Assembly (NCBI RefSeq): GCF_030445035.2
Contig: NC_080680.1
Location: forward strand, 97,097,157-97,161,156
DNA length: 64,000 nt
Reading direction: 5' to 3'
Origin: Dasypus novemcinctus
Lineage: Eukaryota; Chordata; Mammalia; Cingulata; Dasypodidae
Within the stretch, counting starts at the first letter, position 1, and every line of letters begins with the position of its first letter. Position numbers and translations under genes: made by a program. The notes under the pieces are model-generated. The model saw only the letters and a list, made by a program, of their open reading frames with translations, did no database searches and was not told where the DNA came from. Shown piece by piece: positions 12,601-23,159 of this stretch.

Positions 12601-14337
12601 GGAAGAAGTTTTAGCAATAATAATATCTATAGCCAGGATTTGTTGGCTTTTTATGTGCTAAACACTTTACCTGCTATATAATTTAATTCTCATAAAATTC
12701 TAGGAAAAATACTGTTACACACATTTTACTTGAGGAAACTGAAGTTTAGAGAGATAAAATACTTTCCAAAGATCATGTAGGTAGCAAATACAACAGTCAG
12801 GATTCAAAACCAGGTCTATTAGACTTCAAAATTTAGTCTTTTAATTACTACTTTAAAGAAACTCCAAGCTGTAAATGTAGGAATACACTTCCAGAGTCTT
12901 CCATGGGAGGTGAAGAAGATATATGAAGGAGCATCAATGACACACAGGGATCAGAAATGAACACTCAGTCAGGAAAGTGATGTGTCTTTGGATGGAGGAC
13001 CAGAAAGAGAAAACAAGAGGCATTTTTTGTATATTTTCTGCACCAGAGTAAAACAGATTTACAAGCATCTCATTAAACTGTATGGAAAGATGGTCCCAAA
13101 ATGTATTCAGGTCAGCTGGGAGTGGTAAAATTGTAAATTGAAACTAATTTTATAGTTTCTATAATTTAAGTTAAATGCCACTGACTTTTCTTAATTTTGT
13201 ACTGCTTTTATTGTTTTATGTGCCTGGAAATAAAAAGAGAAATTGTAACAACTTTGATAGATTCACTAAGAACTTATATCCACTATCCTGTTTTCCCCAT
13301 GTGATTTGAACTTCCTTGATCATGGATTGGTCTCCATGGGGGAAGGAATGACTGCACTTATATTTGTTGATCTTTATGTTACAATTAACATGTTAAGTTT
13401 CTTATTGTCTGTTTTTTACTCGTTTATTAGGTTGCCTAATGTTTTCCTGTTCTTTTTTTAATTCAGAGAGCCTCAGCTTACATCTTTCTATTACCAATAT
13501 CCCTAATTAGAGAAGGTTATTTCCCTGTGACTCATACAAAATGAATGGTAATCCCATTTACAAAGAGATGCTAGAAAGCATCTCAGTAATACCAAAGTGC
13601 TTTTTCTATTATAAATCTTTCTCTTTTTATTTCTTATCCATGAAAACTTATGGCATGTACAGCTGATATATCCCTTTTGAGAATTTCTAAAAGATCATAT
13701 ATACACTCCCATCCAAGTTACTCTTCCTAACTATAGACCACTGACAGCCATCAAGAATGGAAAATAAAGGCAGTCACGGGTCAGAAAATATCACTGCCTG
13801 AGCGTTTTGCATTCTCACCCAGGGATAACAATGATCCCAGTCAGAAGGGAATTTCTCACAACTTCTGCAGTGTCTTTTCACCCTTGCTCTCTAAAAAAGG
13901 GCTGCCGGCCTGAGGGAGGGGAAAAAACAAGGATTTTGACACTCATAACAGTGCTGGACTTATAATAAAAATTTAATAGATGATACAGACTTGATCTCTT
14001 TGTTACAATGAGATCATTAGTTACCTTTTTCTGTCTTTCATGTAAATTGTTTATAAATTCATATTTGAATATCTTGTTGCTTCTCTGATCTGCATGAGAG
14101 GGTAAGGAAGATTAAATATGCAAGTATTTTCTAAATGCCACCAGGCCCACTCTGTTCCTCTGCTATCTTTTTTCTAGTGTCACTGCAAAGATAAAAGCCA
14201 TTGAAGCAAAACTGAAAATGATGGCAGAAAATCCTGATGCAGAGTATCCGGCAGCACCTGTATATTCCTACTTTAAGCCACCAGATAAAAAAAGGACTAC
14301 TCCTTATTCTAGAACAGCTTGGAAATCTCGAAGATGA
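6564..14337 (+). CDS. RBM18: RBM18, RNA-binding motif protein 18 (3' four coding exons; 5' end outside window)
   Basis: The coding exons are 6564-6690, 10179-10265, 11926-12011 and 14178-14337. They join in frame to give residues 39-190 of a 190-residue protein that I recognise as RBM18. The product has a single RRM. The RNP1 octamer is visible as RGYCFVNF in the first exon here, and the exon at 10179 supplies the last helix and strand ([13 protein letters not shown]). After the RRM come a short basic linker, a helical stretch ([19 protein letters not shown]) and an Arg/Lys-rich C terminus ending KSRR. All splice sites are AG/GT. The missing first 38 residues, which include RNP2, belong to an exon left of the window, because exon 6564 begins in phase inside a Glu codon. 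Every visible codon is open, so this is a working gene. The molecular role is poorly known; RNA binding is inferred from the RRM. LHX6 follows on the same strand about 8.4 kb downstream. Confidence 0.97.
7645..7825 (+). mobile_element. tRNA-derived short SINE
   Basis: It has the head gggagcagaggtggctcaag, the B-box-like ggttcagttcc and an A-rich tail (aaataaaaaaataaatc). The flanks ttaaaaactaatca and ttaaaaaaaactaagca look like an imperfect target-site duplication. Confidence 0.75.
7851..8267 (-). mobile_element. DAS-type SINE, complete (417 bp)
   Basis: tRNA-like head at the right end, A-rich tail at the left. The imperfect 14-bp target-site duplication is aagcaatgacattt (7837-7850) and aatcactgacattt (8268-8281). 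It is more diverged from the copies at 925 and 17819, so older or from another subfamily. Confidence 0.88.
8775..8990 (+). repeat. MIR
   Basis: gggcaagtctcttaacctct is followed by ggcttcagtttttctctgaa and a GGATAA-like end. Confidence 0.65.
9825..10000 (-). repeat. MIR
   Basis: ttaccatatgctccatggtt, gaatcctcacaacagccaat and gagagattaagcgacctatc in antisense MIR order. Confidence 0.6.
10179..10265 (+). CDS. RBM18: RBM18 coding exon (end of RRM)
   Basis: The acceptor is ctggacag and the donor is AAG/gtaagt. The 87 nt are exactly 29 codons, from [10 protein letters not shown] to AHAQVK, forming the last helix and strand of the RRM. Confidence 0.97.
10266..11925 (+). other. RBM18: RBM18 intron
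   Basis: A 1,660-nt AT-rich intron. No clear repeat or gene is recognised inside it. Confidence 0.88.
11926..12011 (+). CDS. RBM18: RBM18 coding exon
   Basis: The acceptor is acattcag and the donor is AG/gtaaga. The 86 nt encode [12 protein letters not shown] to PAQSNL and leave two bases (AG) of a Ser codon that the next exon completes with T. Confidence 0.96.
12012..14177 (+). other. RBM18: RBM18 intron
   Basis: A 2,166-nt intron containing one antisense MIR (about 12620-12850). The remainder shows nothing recognisable. Confidence 0.88.
12620..12850 (-). repeat. MIR
   Basis: tgctaaacactttacctgct, then gaggaaactgaagtttagag and gattcaaaaccaggtctatt. Confidence 0.65.
14178..14337 (+). CDS. 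RBM18: RBM18 last coding exon with stop
   Basis: The acceptor is tttttctag. One base completes the split Ser, then 52 codons run from [10 protein letters not shown] to RTAWKSRR, and TGA lies at 14335-14337. This is the lysine-rich C-terminal tail outside the RRM. Confidence 0.97.
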
Positions 14338-16210
14338 TGGTTGTGAATTGCTGTAGCAGCAAAAGCAAATTGGTCTCCACACCTGAAATCTTCTGCCTTT
14401 GTACTTTGTAAATGTGAATGGTACTATCCAACAGAGCACAATCACATGTTAGACTTTGGTAACATAACATTTTTGAATTTTCTTATGGATGTTTCTTCCC
14501 TGAAGTATGTGTGGAATTGAGCATCATCCAGAATAAATAGGATTGTATCCAAAATTGTGATTTGAACACTGGGATGCTCTAGTTGGCTGGTTTGTTTGGA
14601 TTTGTAATTCCAGAAACATTATATAGTGTGCCAGAGTGAAAGGCAAACATAAAAAAATGTTATTATTTAAATCAGGAAACTAAATTTATTAATGTCATTC
14701 TTACCAAAAAAAAGAACATTGTTCTGTGCTCAAGTGTCTTTAAAACATAAAAGAAAAGTAAAAGGGGGGAAGTGAGAGACAGATTTTAAATCATGTTCAG
14801 AACTACTGTTCCAGAATTTACCTCCAATTGGACTACAAAGAGAAAGTTCTTGGCAAAAGGGAGCTGGTTCTTTGAGCAAATGTCATGATAATCTATTTTA
14901 AGAATTATGCTTATTTCAAAATCCCAATTAGGAAAATATGTTGTATATCTTAAAATTGTTTGCATCAACAAAACTGTAGAATCAGATTTAGCTTTTTATA
15001 CTACAATGGAAGTTCTATTTGGAAATCCAACTTTTATTCTCTGACAATTAGTTTTGAAAAAAATAATCCCGCCTTCTCTAATACCAAATGTTGTTATTAA
15101 TGTAGGACTTTTAAAATTGCACTTATTGCATGAGGTTGTTTTTATAGCATGAGAATGTTCTATTTGGAATTGTATCATGGTCAGCCTAAATAGACAGAAA
15201 AGCAAAATACCTTTAAAACCTAAAAGTTGCTATATTGGTAGCTGTCAAACATATTATTTCCTAATAATTGTGTAGGGGTCTGAGTAGAAGAGGTTGAATT
15301 GTCTTGTCAGGGGTGCTGGGGTGGCATGCAATGGGCACAGTGAGTCAATGGAGGAGGCACTATTCAGGTACCAAGATTATAGTGACCTCATGTTTTGTGT
15401 AGTTTTAAAGGCTTTAAAGATTGCATGATTTTTAAATGATTCTTTATTCATAGAACATACTTCTCCTAGATGCTTTTTGCCACTTTGAACATTCTAGATG
15501 TAACAATATAGAAAAGTAATAAATGAACAGATTTGGGGATGTTTCTGTCGGGTAGTTTTGGTCAACTTTGGTGCCACGTTTGACAGACTGTTTAATTGGG
15601 CAGCACCATTGCTTTTTTACCAGGTAAATTGCTTTTTGACTTCAGGTTCCATTCTTGGTGATTATAGACTGTTTACCAGTAACCTTCCTAGCAAGAGGAA
15701 GCTTTCATTATAAAAACTTAAGGCTTCCTGTGAGCATAAATGAATTTAAGACACTTGAACCAAAACTTCAGTGTAGTAAAGTTTCAGAACACACATGACT
15801 GGTTCAGAGAAATTCTTGCCACCTTTCCCAAGGTAAATCTTTTCAGATATCTTTAGATATCAGATACTTTCTGCATTTATTAGCTTTGTCTATGATGCAA
15901 GTAACTCTCCTTCTGTTTGGGGAATAGTTCAGGGAGGTGGGAGCACTATCTCCCATTTTTCTGGTGATTTCTTGGTGTATAGAATTCACCATTTTATGCT
16001 TAAGTCCTCAGAGGGTTACAGTGGAGTAGGACTTAATCAAAATAGTCTTCTATTTTTAATAGGAATTTAGAAAATACTTAACTTTGAATTATATAGAGTT
16101 GTTTCCTTTAGAAACTAGATCTATTTATTTGTATTTAAAGCAATGTTTATTATTTGTACCAATTCTTACTCCTCTGTGTGAATAAATGCAAGACAGTGTC
16201 TGTGTGGTTG
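14338..16210 (+). other. RBM18: RBM18 3' UTR
   Basis: This is the AT-rich stretch after the RBM18 stop codon, with no transposon that I recognise. AATAAA occurs at about 14532 and about 15518 and finally at 16181. Only the last is followed closely by a GT-rich element (16196-16211), so it is the best main 3' end. The earlier signals could give shorter transcripts. The exact cleavage site is inferred. Confidence 0.7.
16181..16186 (+). terminator. RBM18: RBM18 distal poly(A) signal
   Basis: A canonical AATAAA is followed 10-25 nt later by a GT-rich downstream element (gtgtctgtgtggttgt). Cleavage is expected near 16200. Confidence 0.65.
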
Positions 16211-17399
16211 TATCTTCTCTCTCTCTCCCTCTTTCTTGTCTGTTTACTAGAATAAAGGTTCCAGCTCTCTGGTGAGGTTGTTTCTACTCAGGACTTTGGG
16301 CTGGTTTGATCTGGTGGAGCAGTGCTTCTAGGTTTGCTACTCTACAGAGATCTCTGGCTAGAAAGCAGACTTCAGAGGTAACCCTAATTTTCTCCAACCT
16401 CCTTGCCTGCCTATGTCTATTGTTTGAGATTAGAAAAGAGAATAGCTCTTCTTGTTGCAAGTGTAACTATTCAAAAAGAAGTTGTTAATGGAAGTCTGAA
16501 AGTATGACACCATACTGATTCTCTTTCAAAAGAATCAGCTAAATGTATATGTCATAAGTAGTGCTGAAAGCAGTCTGATGAAAGGTTTGTAAAATTTAAT
16601 TATTAACTTGGTTGACTCGAGGTCATCTGTAATAGGTGAAATCCTTTGGTTTACAGTTTTGCTAAAATTATGTCTTAATTTTTATTTATACAAGGGTGAA
16701 GAATTAAAGGAAATATTCAGGAGAGGGGTATGAAATATCTTCTTAATCTCAGTTCCTGTTTTCTCAAATGCAAAATGTAACCCTAACATTTATACAAATG
16801 CAAGCTAAATGCCTTCTTTGTACTTGTGAGGAAACAGGTCCAAAGAGTTTTGGCATCATGTATGTCCAAGTTAAAATTCTAGCCCCAGCTATGTGAGTAG
16901 TTTAATCAGGACTCTTTCAGTTCAAGTGACAAAAACCCTACTCCAACTGCCTTATTCTGAGGTTATGGCTCATGTAAATGAAAAATCCAGGTGTTCAAAT
17001 GATATGGTCAGGAATCTGTGTATCTCTTGATTGTGTTTTCCTTCTGGGATGGTTTCTTCCTCAGTCAGACTCAGGGGTCTCTGGAGAGAGACTTGAATTC
17101 CAAGTTAAAAAATATATATATCTGTCAGTCTATCATTAGTCATCCCAGGGTTACAGTCCTATCTATATCTTCTTGCCTCCACATCCAGTGTTACTCACAA
17201 GGATTACTGATGATATAGAATGGCATTTTATTTTTGATGTGCCCTGTGATCTTTTTAAGCTAGAAATATTAAAAATTTAGACTTGAAAATAAAACAAGGA
17301 AAGTAAGTTTGCCTTTTCTGAAAACAGGTCTCTTCCAATTGAGAAGCTTTCTAGTGAGTAACCTCATCAGAAGGAAAATATTCAAACATAACCTTCAAA

Positions 17400-17700
17400 C
17401 ATGTACTATATATCCTGAGCATCTGCCATGTGCCAGGCAAGGAGGGTATAAAGTTGGTAAGGGAATGTCCCTTGGCCATGTGCCACGATAAAAGGAAGAT
17501 TTGAGAGCTGCAGAAGCACAGAGGATGGGCACCAAACCAAGCTCGAAACAGGAGTTGAGGGCATAGATGGTTTTCCAGAGGAAGCAACACCTGAGCTGAG
17601 CATTGAAGGATATTTATACATTAACCAAGCAAAGGGTTTAGGAAGGGTTTTGGAGGAAGAAGATCAAAGCCCAATGAAGTGAAAGAGCTTGAGATTTAAT
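17400..17700 (+). repeat. L2-like fragment
   Basis: catctgccatgtgccaggca, then gaagcaacacctgagctgag and cattgaaggatatttataca, in L2 3' order. Confidence 0.5.
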
Positions 17701-17818
17701 CATAAAAGGAGTTAAGATCCCAATACCTATACCTATAGGATAAACCAGGCATATGAGGCCTACAATCTGTCCTCATATACATTCCCTCCCTGACTAGATT
17801 AAACTGCTTGTACATCTT

Positions 17819-18189
17819 TTTTTTTAAAGATTTATTTTTATTTATTTAATTCCCCTCCCCTCCCCCGGTTGTCTGTTTTCTGTGTCTTTTTGCTGCGTCT
17901 TGTTTCTTTGTCCGCTTCTGTTGTCGTCAGCGGCACGGGAAGTGTGGGAGGCGCCATTCCTCGGCAGGCTGCTCCCTCCTTCGCGCTGGGCGGCTCTCCT
18001 TATGGGTGCACTCCTTGCGCGTGGGGCTCCCCTACGCGGGGGACACCCCTGTGTAGCACAGCACTCCTTGCGCGCATCAGCACTGCGCATGGGCCAGCTC
18101 CACATGGGTCAAGGAGGCCCGGGGCTTGAACCGAGGACCTCCCATGTGGTAGACGGACGCCCTAACCACTGGGCAAAAGTCCGTTTCCT
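17819..18189 (-). mobile_element. DAS-type SINE, complete (371 bp)
   Basis: Very close to the copy at 925-1305. The perfect 14-bp target-site duplication tgcttgtacatctt is at 17805-17818 and 18190-18203. It inserted between RBM18 and LHX6. The near-intact head and tail suggest a young copy. Confidence 0.93.
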
Positions 18190-19608
18190 TGCTTGTACAT
18201 CTTGAACACGATGTAATCTAACAGATCCCCATGTCCTTGTAGGTCTGAGACATTCCTTCTACTTGGAAAGTCCTGTCTGCCCATCCCCACCTGTACCATT
18301 TGTCTAACTGACACCTATCCTCGTTGCCCCAAGGCAGTTGTCTTTCTGCTTCTTAAATACTTGAATCTGTTTTAGCACTTAGCACTAGATAAAATGTACT
18401 TTATAATTTAAAAAATGATTCACACTGAAAATAAGATGAGCCTCAGGGGCAAGTTACTTCCCTGCTGAATTTGGAAAGCAAACAAATCAACTCTTCTCTG
18501 TAAGTGGAGTTAATCTTGGCTGCTGTAAAATAGCATCAATTCCCATGACTTCAACTGCCATCCCTACACTAATGGCTCTGAAGTTTCTCTCCCCAGTTCC
18601 AGACTCTCCTGAGCTCGAAATTTATATATCCAGTTCACTTCTGGGCATCTCCACCTGAATATTCACTGGTATACTGAACCAAAACTGAGCTCAATATTCC
18701 CCTTTGCCAATCCCACCCTAACCCACTATTGCTCCCTTGGTCCCTGTCTTTTTGAACAACATAATGAAGAAAAAGTTAATAAATTTAAAAATTGCAAATC
18801 TGGGAGCTATCTTTGACATTTTCCCAACCCATTCCCCAAGTACAGTCTCCTAAACAATATTTACATGTTACAATTATTCTACATATAATATCTATAGTTG
18901 TATGTGCCTGTATTCAATATATGATTATATAACCATAAAATTATTAAATTAACTTTTAATTCTATCCTTTCTAACCTTGTTCCTATAGTTTCCCATCACC
19001 TCTCTCTTAGATTACTCCAAATACTTGACTCAATGAAGGTCTTAGGGAAGTACTTACCTCCTTCAAATCTATCCTCAAGCCCAACCCCAAATTTGACCTT
19101 GTCATTTTCGCACTTAAAAGCATTTGATGGCCCCTCACAATTTATAGTGTGAAGTTGAAATTCCTTAGCCTGATACACAAGGCTTATCATAGACTAGTCT
19201 ATTTTTCAGCCTTATCTACTCTATTGAAAAAAGAATAACGGGAGACTTGCTTCAAATAGTGTAGTTGGGAGACAATCCTCTGAGGAGGGGACATTGTTAC
19301 ATTTAGCCCCTGAGAACTCCCCACTCAACTAGGGCCTCTTGTGTTCCTGTCACACACTCTTCTTAAAGATGACAGTGGCTCTGGGTTACTGGGTGCTTAC
19401 CCAATGCCAGACCCATGCCGAGCTCTTAGCTTGCATTTTGCTCTCCTGGAATGATGACAGAACTTTTAAGTGGGTTCTGTTAATTTCCAATATTGTGGTT
19501 GAGAAAACTATGCCTAATATAGTTTGTCACTTCCCTTAGGTCCCACAACCAGTGTATCATAGATTCAGATTATCAGCTTAGGATACCTACTCCAAAAGCA
19601 GAATTCTT

Positions 19609-20102
19609 TTTTTTTTTTTAATTTTCATTTCTCTCCCCTTGCCTCCCACCCCCACCCCATTGTCTGCTCTCTCTGTCCATTTGCTGTGTGTTCTGTGTCC
19701 ACTTGCATTCTTGTCAGGTGGCACTGGGAATCTGCGTCTTTGTCTGCTCTCTGTGTCCATTTGCTGTGTGTTCTGTGTCCACTTGCATTCTTGTCAGGTG
19801 GCACTGGGAATCTGCGTCTTTTTATTGCGTCATCTTGCTGCATCAGCTCTCCATGTGTGCGGTGCCATTCCTGGGTGGGCTGCGCTTTTTACATGCAGGG
19901 CGGCTCTCCTTATGGAGTGCACTCCTTGTGCATGGGGCACCCTGACATGGGAGGCACCCCTGCGTGGCACAGCACTCCTTGTGTGCGCCAGCACTGCACA
20001 TGGGCCAGCTCACCACATGGGCCTGGAGGTCCTGGGTTTGAACCCTGGACCTCCTATATGGTAGGCAGACACTCTACCAGTTGAGCCACATCTGCTTCCC
20101 TG
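19609..20102 (-). mobile_element. DAS-type SINE with internal 80-bp duplication (494 bp)
   Basis: The perfect 14-bp target-site duplication aaagcagaattctt is at 19595-19608 and 20103-20116. The element is longer than its relatives because an 80-bp unit is present twice. Confidence 0.93.
19661..19820. repeat. Tandem 80-bp duplication inside a SINE
   Basis: Positions 19661-19740 and 19741-19820 are the same 80-bp unit, with only one mismatch seen (c/g at 19673/19753). Both copies lie inside the SINE bounded by one target-site duplication. Confidence 0.95.
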
Positions 20103-20199
20103 AAAGCAGAATTCTTAACCACCATACGATGCTAGGTCTACAGAGAAAGGATGCTGCTTCCTGTAGAAGTGTTGAATCGTAGATTAATCCACAGCTCTT

Positions 20200-20620
20200 C
20201 AACCAGCACTGAGCCCTCCCTAATCTAGCTCCTACTCATATCCCCAGGCTCATCTCCCAATATTCCCCCAGCACATCACTAACTAGGTGCCCTTCAAGGC
20301 TTCACAGATACCTGCCCTCCACTCTCCATCCCCCAGTCCTTGGCTACCCCACACTTGCTCATCCTTAAGGACTTCATTGAAAAGTTAACATCTTCTAGTA
20401 TGCCTTTCCTGATACCTACCAGTAAGCTAGGTTAAGTGTCCCCCCTTGCTTCTATAGCACCTGTGCTACCCTCTTTGTAGCACCTGTCATACTGCACTGC
20501 AAATGCTAGTTTTCTTCTCTCCCAGTAGACTATGGGTTTCTCATGGGCAGTATCTACTGGGCTCCCTGTGCCTTGCATCAGAGCAGGGCATGGAGTAAGC
20601 ACTTCTTAAATGTCTACTAA
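20200..20620 (-). repeat. L2-like fragment
   Basis: Pyrimidine-rich antisense L2-type text: catccttaaggacttcattg, tatgcctttcctgataccta and ctatgggtttctcatgggca. Confidence 0.45.
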
Positions 20621-20654
20621 CTGGATTCACTCAGTGGGTGTCAGAACTGGAAGG

Positions 20655-20880
20655 GGACTTCGAGTGACTACAATTGTTCACATTAGCAATAGACTTTGAG
20701 GTCTGAAAAGCTCTCTCACATGATTATCTCATTTACTCCTCCTAGGTTCATATTCCCCATAGCTGAGGAAACTGAGGTTCATAGAAATTAAGTGCCTGTT
20801 CCAAGTTCACCCAGGTCGGAAGTGACTGGGCTAGCATTTGATCTCAGGTCTGACTCCAAGGCTAGTGCATTCTCCATTAC
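20655..20880 (-). repeat. MIR
   Basis: acatgattatctcatttact, then gctgaggaaactgaggttca and ggtctgactccaaggctagt. Confidence 0.6.
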
Positions 20881-21129
20881 TTCCCAGATCATCAGATCCA
20901 AACAACACGTACCTTTTACTGATGAGGACACTGAGGCCAGGAGAGATAAATAGGCTTGCCTCAGTTCATGCAATTCATACCCCATTCTGGGCTCTTTCCT
21001 CAACTCAGACAGGAAATACCCAGGAAGGTAAGAAGGTGAGGATGGGGTCCTGGGCTGGGGAGGGGCAGGGGCTGCTACGTCTTTTCCATTGCCTCCTCCC
21101 CATTTGTCACAACCTGAATGTTTAAATTT

Positions 21130-21350
21130 TGTATTTAGTATTTACTCTGAAATGGCTTTCATCTGATTTCCCCCTTGCTCACCAATTTAGCTGTCAGAGT
21201 AAATAAATGTGAAGCTGGTTCTCCAGCCTCCCCCAGCTCACATTACCTTCCTAGAATTACTCAGCGGGGCGGAACTGCTGCTGGGGGGCACTCCCACAGA
21301 ATTATCCTGTTACTAATGAAACTTCTTTTCAAATCAAAACCTCGGACTCA
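21130..21350. promoter_or_regulatory. Candidate conserved non-coding segment upstream of LHX6
   Basis: This repeat-free segment is 3.7 kb upstream of LHX6 exon 1 and has homeodomain-type cores (gaattact, actaatgaaac, ccaatttag). Regulatory function is a guess from composition and position. Confidence 0.25.
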
Positions 21351-21944
21351 GACTCAGGTCAGGGAGGATGGCAAAATTCACCTCAGAATGATGGTCCCAT
21401 TTAGTGTCCGAGAGGATTTTGGTGAGAACTAGATGTCATTATAGATGTCAGGAATGGAGTCAGCTCTTTAAAAATATGGGATTTTAATAATATAGTTAAT
21501 TGTCACCACAATCCTGAGAAATATTGTTTTCCCCGTTTTGCAAGTAAGGAACCTGAGGCTGAGAGAGGCAAAGTGGCATGCCCAAAGCCTTCCTTTGGGA
21601 AGGAAGACAGAGAGAATCCCAAAGGGATATAAATTTGCTAATCCTAAATTTTGCCATGGTCACTCTTATCTGGGCTCTTTTTTCCTGCTGATGTTGGGAT
21701 TTGTTGGAGGAAAGGTTTCTTTTCCAATGTAACTTCACTTCCATCATCTTTGAAATCAGACTAGCCTAACTGGGCTAGAATAACAGCTCTGCCTCTTCCT
21801 TAAGTAAGTTATACCGGAGAATATTTGATTTTTTTTTTTGGTTGATTTATGCCCTACCTTGTTCCACAAAGGATTTGATGTAGCACCTAGTAGATTAACA
21901 GCTGGAAAATGCAGCCAGTCCATATCGTAATAATGGGCTAATCC

Positions 21945-22165
21945 TTACTTACTGTTTACTGTGTGCCAGGCATGGTTGTGAGCCTTTATGTGAATCATTT
22001 ACACAGTCATAGGAGGCGGACTTGGTTATCACCCCCATCTACAGATGAGGAGACTGAGATTGAACAAGTAGCTGTGCAACTTCCCCAAGGTTATGCTAGT
22101 ATTAAAGGAGCTGTGCCAGGATTTGGTGCCCAGGCAGTCTGACTCCTGATCTCAATACCTCTTAT
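21945..22165 (-). repeat. MIR
   Basis: tactgtgtgccaggcatggt, then gatgaggagactgagattga and cccaggcagtctgactcctg. Confidence 0.7.
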
Positions 22166-22229
22166 TCCAGTTTTGATTTTCTGTGCACCTCCTCTGAATT
22201 CAGGAGTGAAATTGCATAGTCTAAAAGAG

Positions 22230-22425
22230 GTTGGGTTCTGATGTCTGAGTGCCAGGACTTGGAATAGGGCTCCTATAAGCTTGTTTCCTCAAGTATAAAA
22301 TAAGGATAATAATATAACCTCCTTATAGTTTTGCCACAAGGGTCAAGGAAGATAATGCATGGTAAGCACAGTGTTTGGCACATAAATGCTCAATAAATGT
22401 TAGTTTTTATCATCATCACTGTCAT
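22230..22425 (+). repeat. MIR
   Basis: tttcctcaagtataaaataa, then tttgccacaagggtcaagga and cataaatgctcaataaatgt. Confidence 0.6.
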
Positions 22426-22894
22426 CATTCAGGGAACACACACTTCACATTCCTCCCTATAGGAGCTCAATAACTTGCTGGTCCAAGCTGTGAACCTTTG
22501 CAATCACCTCTCCACCTGGTATACTTTCCTCTCCCCTGAATCCATCCACATTTCCAATGCCCTTTAAGTATCAGCTTAAGCCCCCTCCACACCTCTCGTC
22601 TTAAGAAAATTTCCAAAACCAGTATGATCTTCATGGTCTTGTTCTTTCCTGGAGTCCTGCACTCACACATCTGACATGTTGTGTGGAAGCGATTAATATT
22701 TAACCATCTCTCATTTCCCTCAGCAATGCTGACAGGGAGGAGGAGAGGGAAATAAGGGAGGTACACTTGGGATCCCCACTTGGAAGACGTTTGAGGAGAC
22801 AGACTTAGCCCATAAGTGGAGAGGACAGATATTGTGGAAAGCATGTATATGTATGTGTATGTGTGTGTGCAGAGATCAGACATGGTAGTGCACG

Positions 22895-23150
22895 TAGCCT
22901 AGAAATCAAGAGCATGGGCTCTGACGTCCAGTTTTTTGAGTCCTTGGCTCTGGCAATTATTAGCCATGTGGCGCCATTTTTTGGATATACTACATGATCT
23001 CTCTGAACCTGAGGGTCTTCGTCAGTAAAATGGGCACAGTATGAGACACTACCTCATCAGATTATTGTGAAAAGAAAACGAGATAATGATTGTAAAATGC
23101 TTAGCATCATGCCTGGCATGGATTAAAGTACCTGGGAGGCATAGCTGGGA
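22895..23150 (+). repeat. MIR
   Basis: agagcatgggctctgacgtc, ctctctgaacctgagggtct and tcagtaaaatgggcacagta; nearly the whole element. Confidence 0.75.
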
Positions 23151-23159
23151 TTATTGCAT

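Noticed and set aside
14532-15523. Earlier AATAAA signals in the RBM18 3' UTR
   Set aside because: Not chosen as the main 3' end because no GT-rich downstream element follows closely; alternative use remains possible.
18060-18189. tRNA-like head with A and B boxes
   Set aside because: It is the head of a SINE with target-site duplication and A-rich tail, not a functional tRNA gene.
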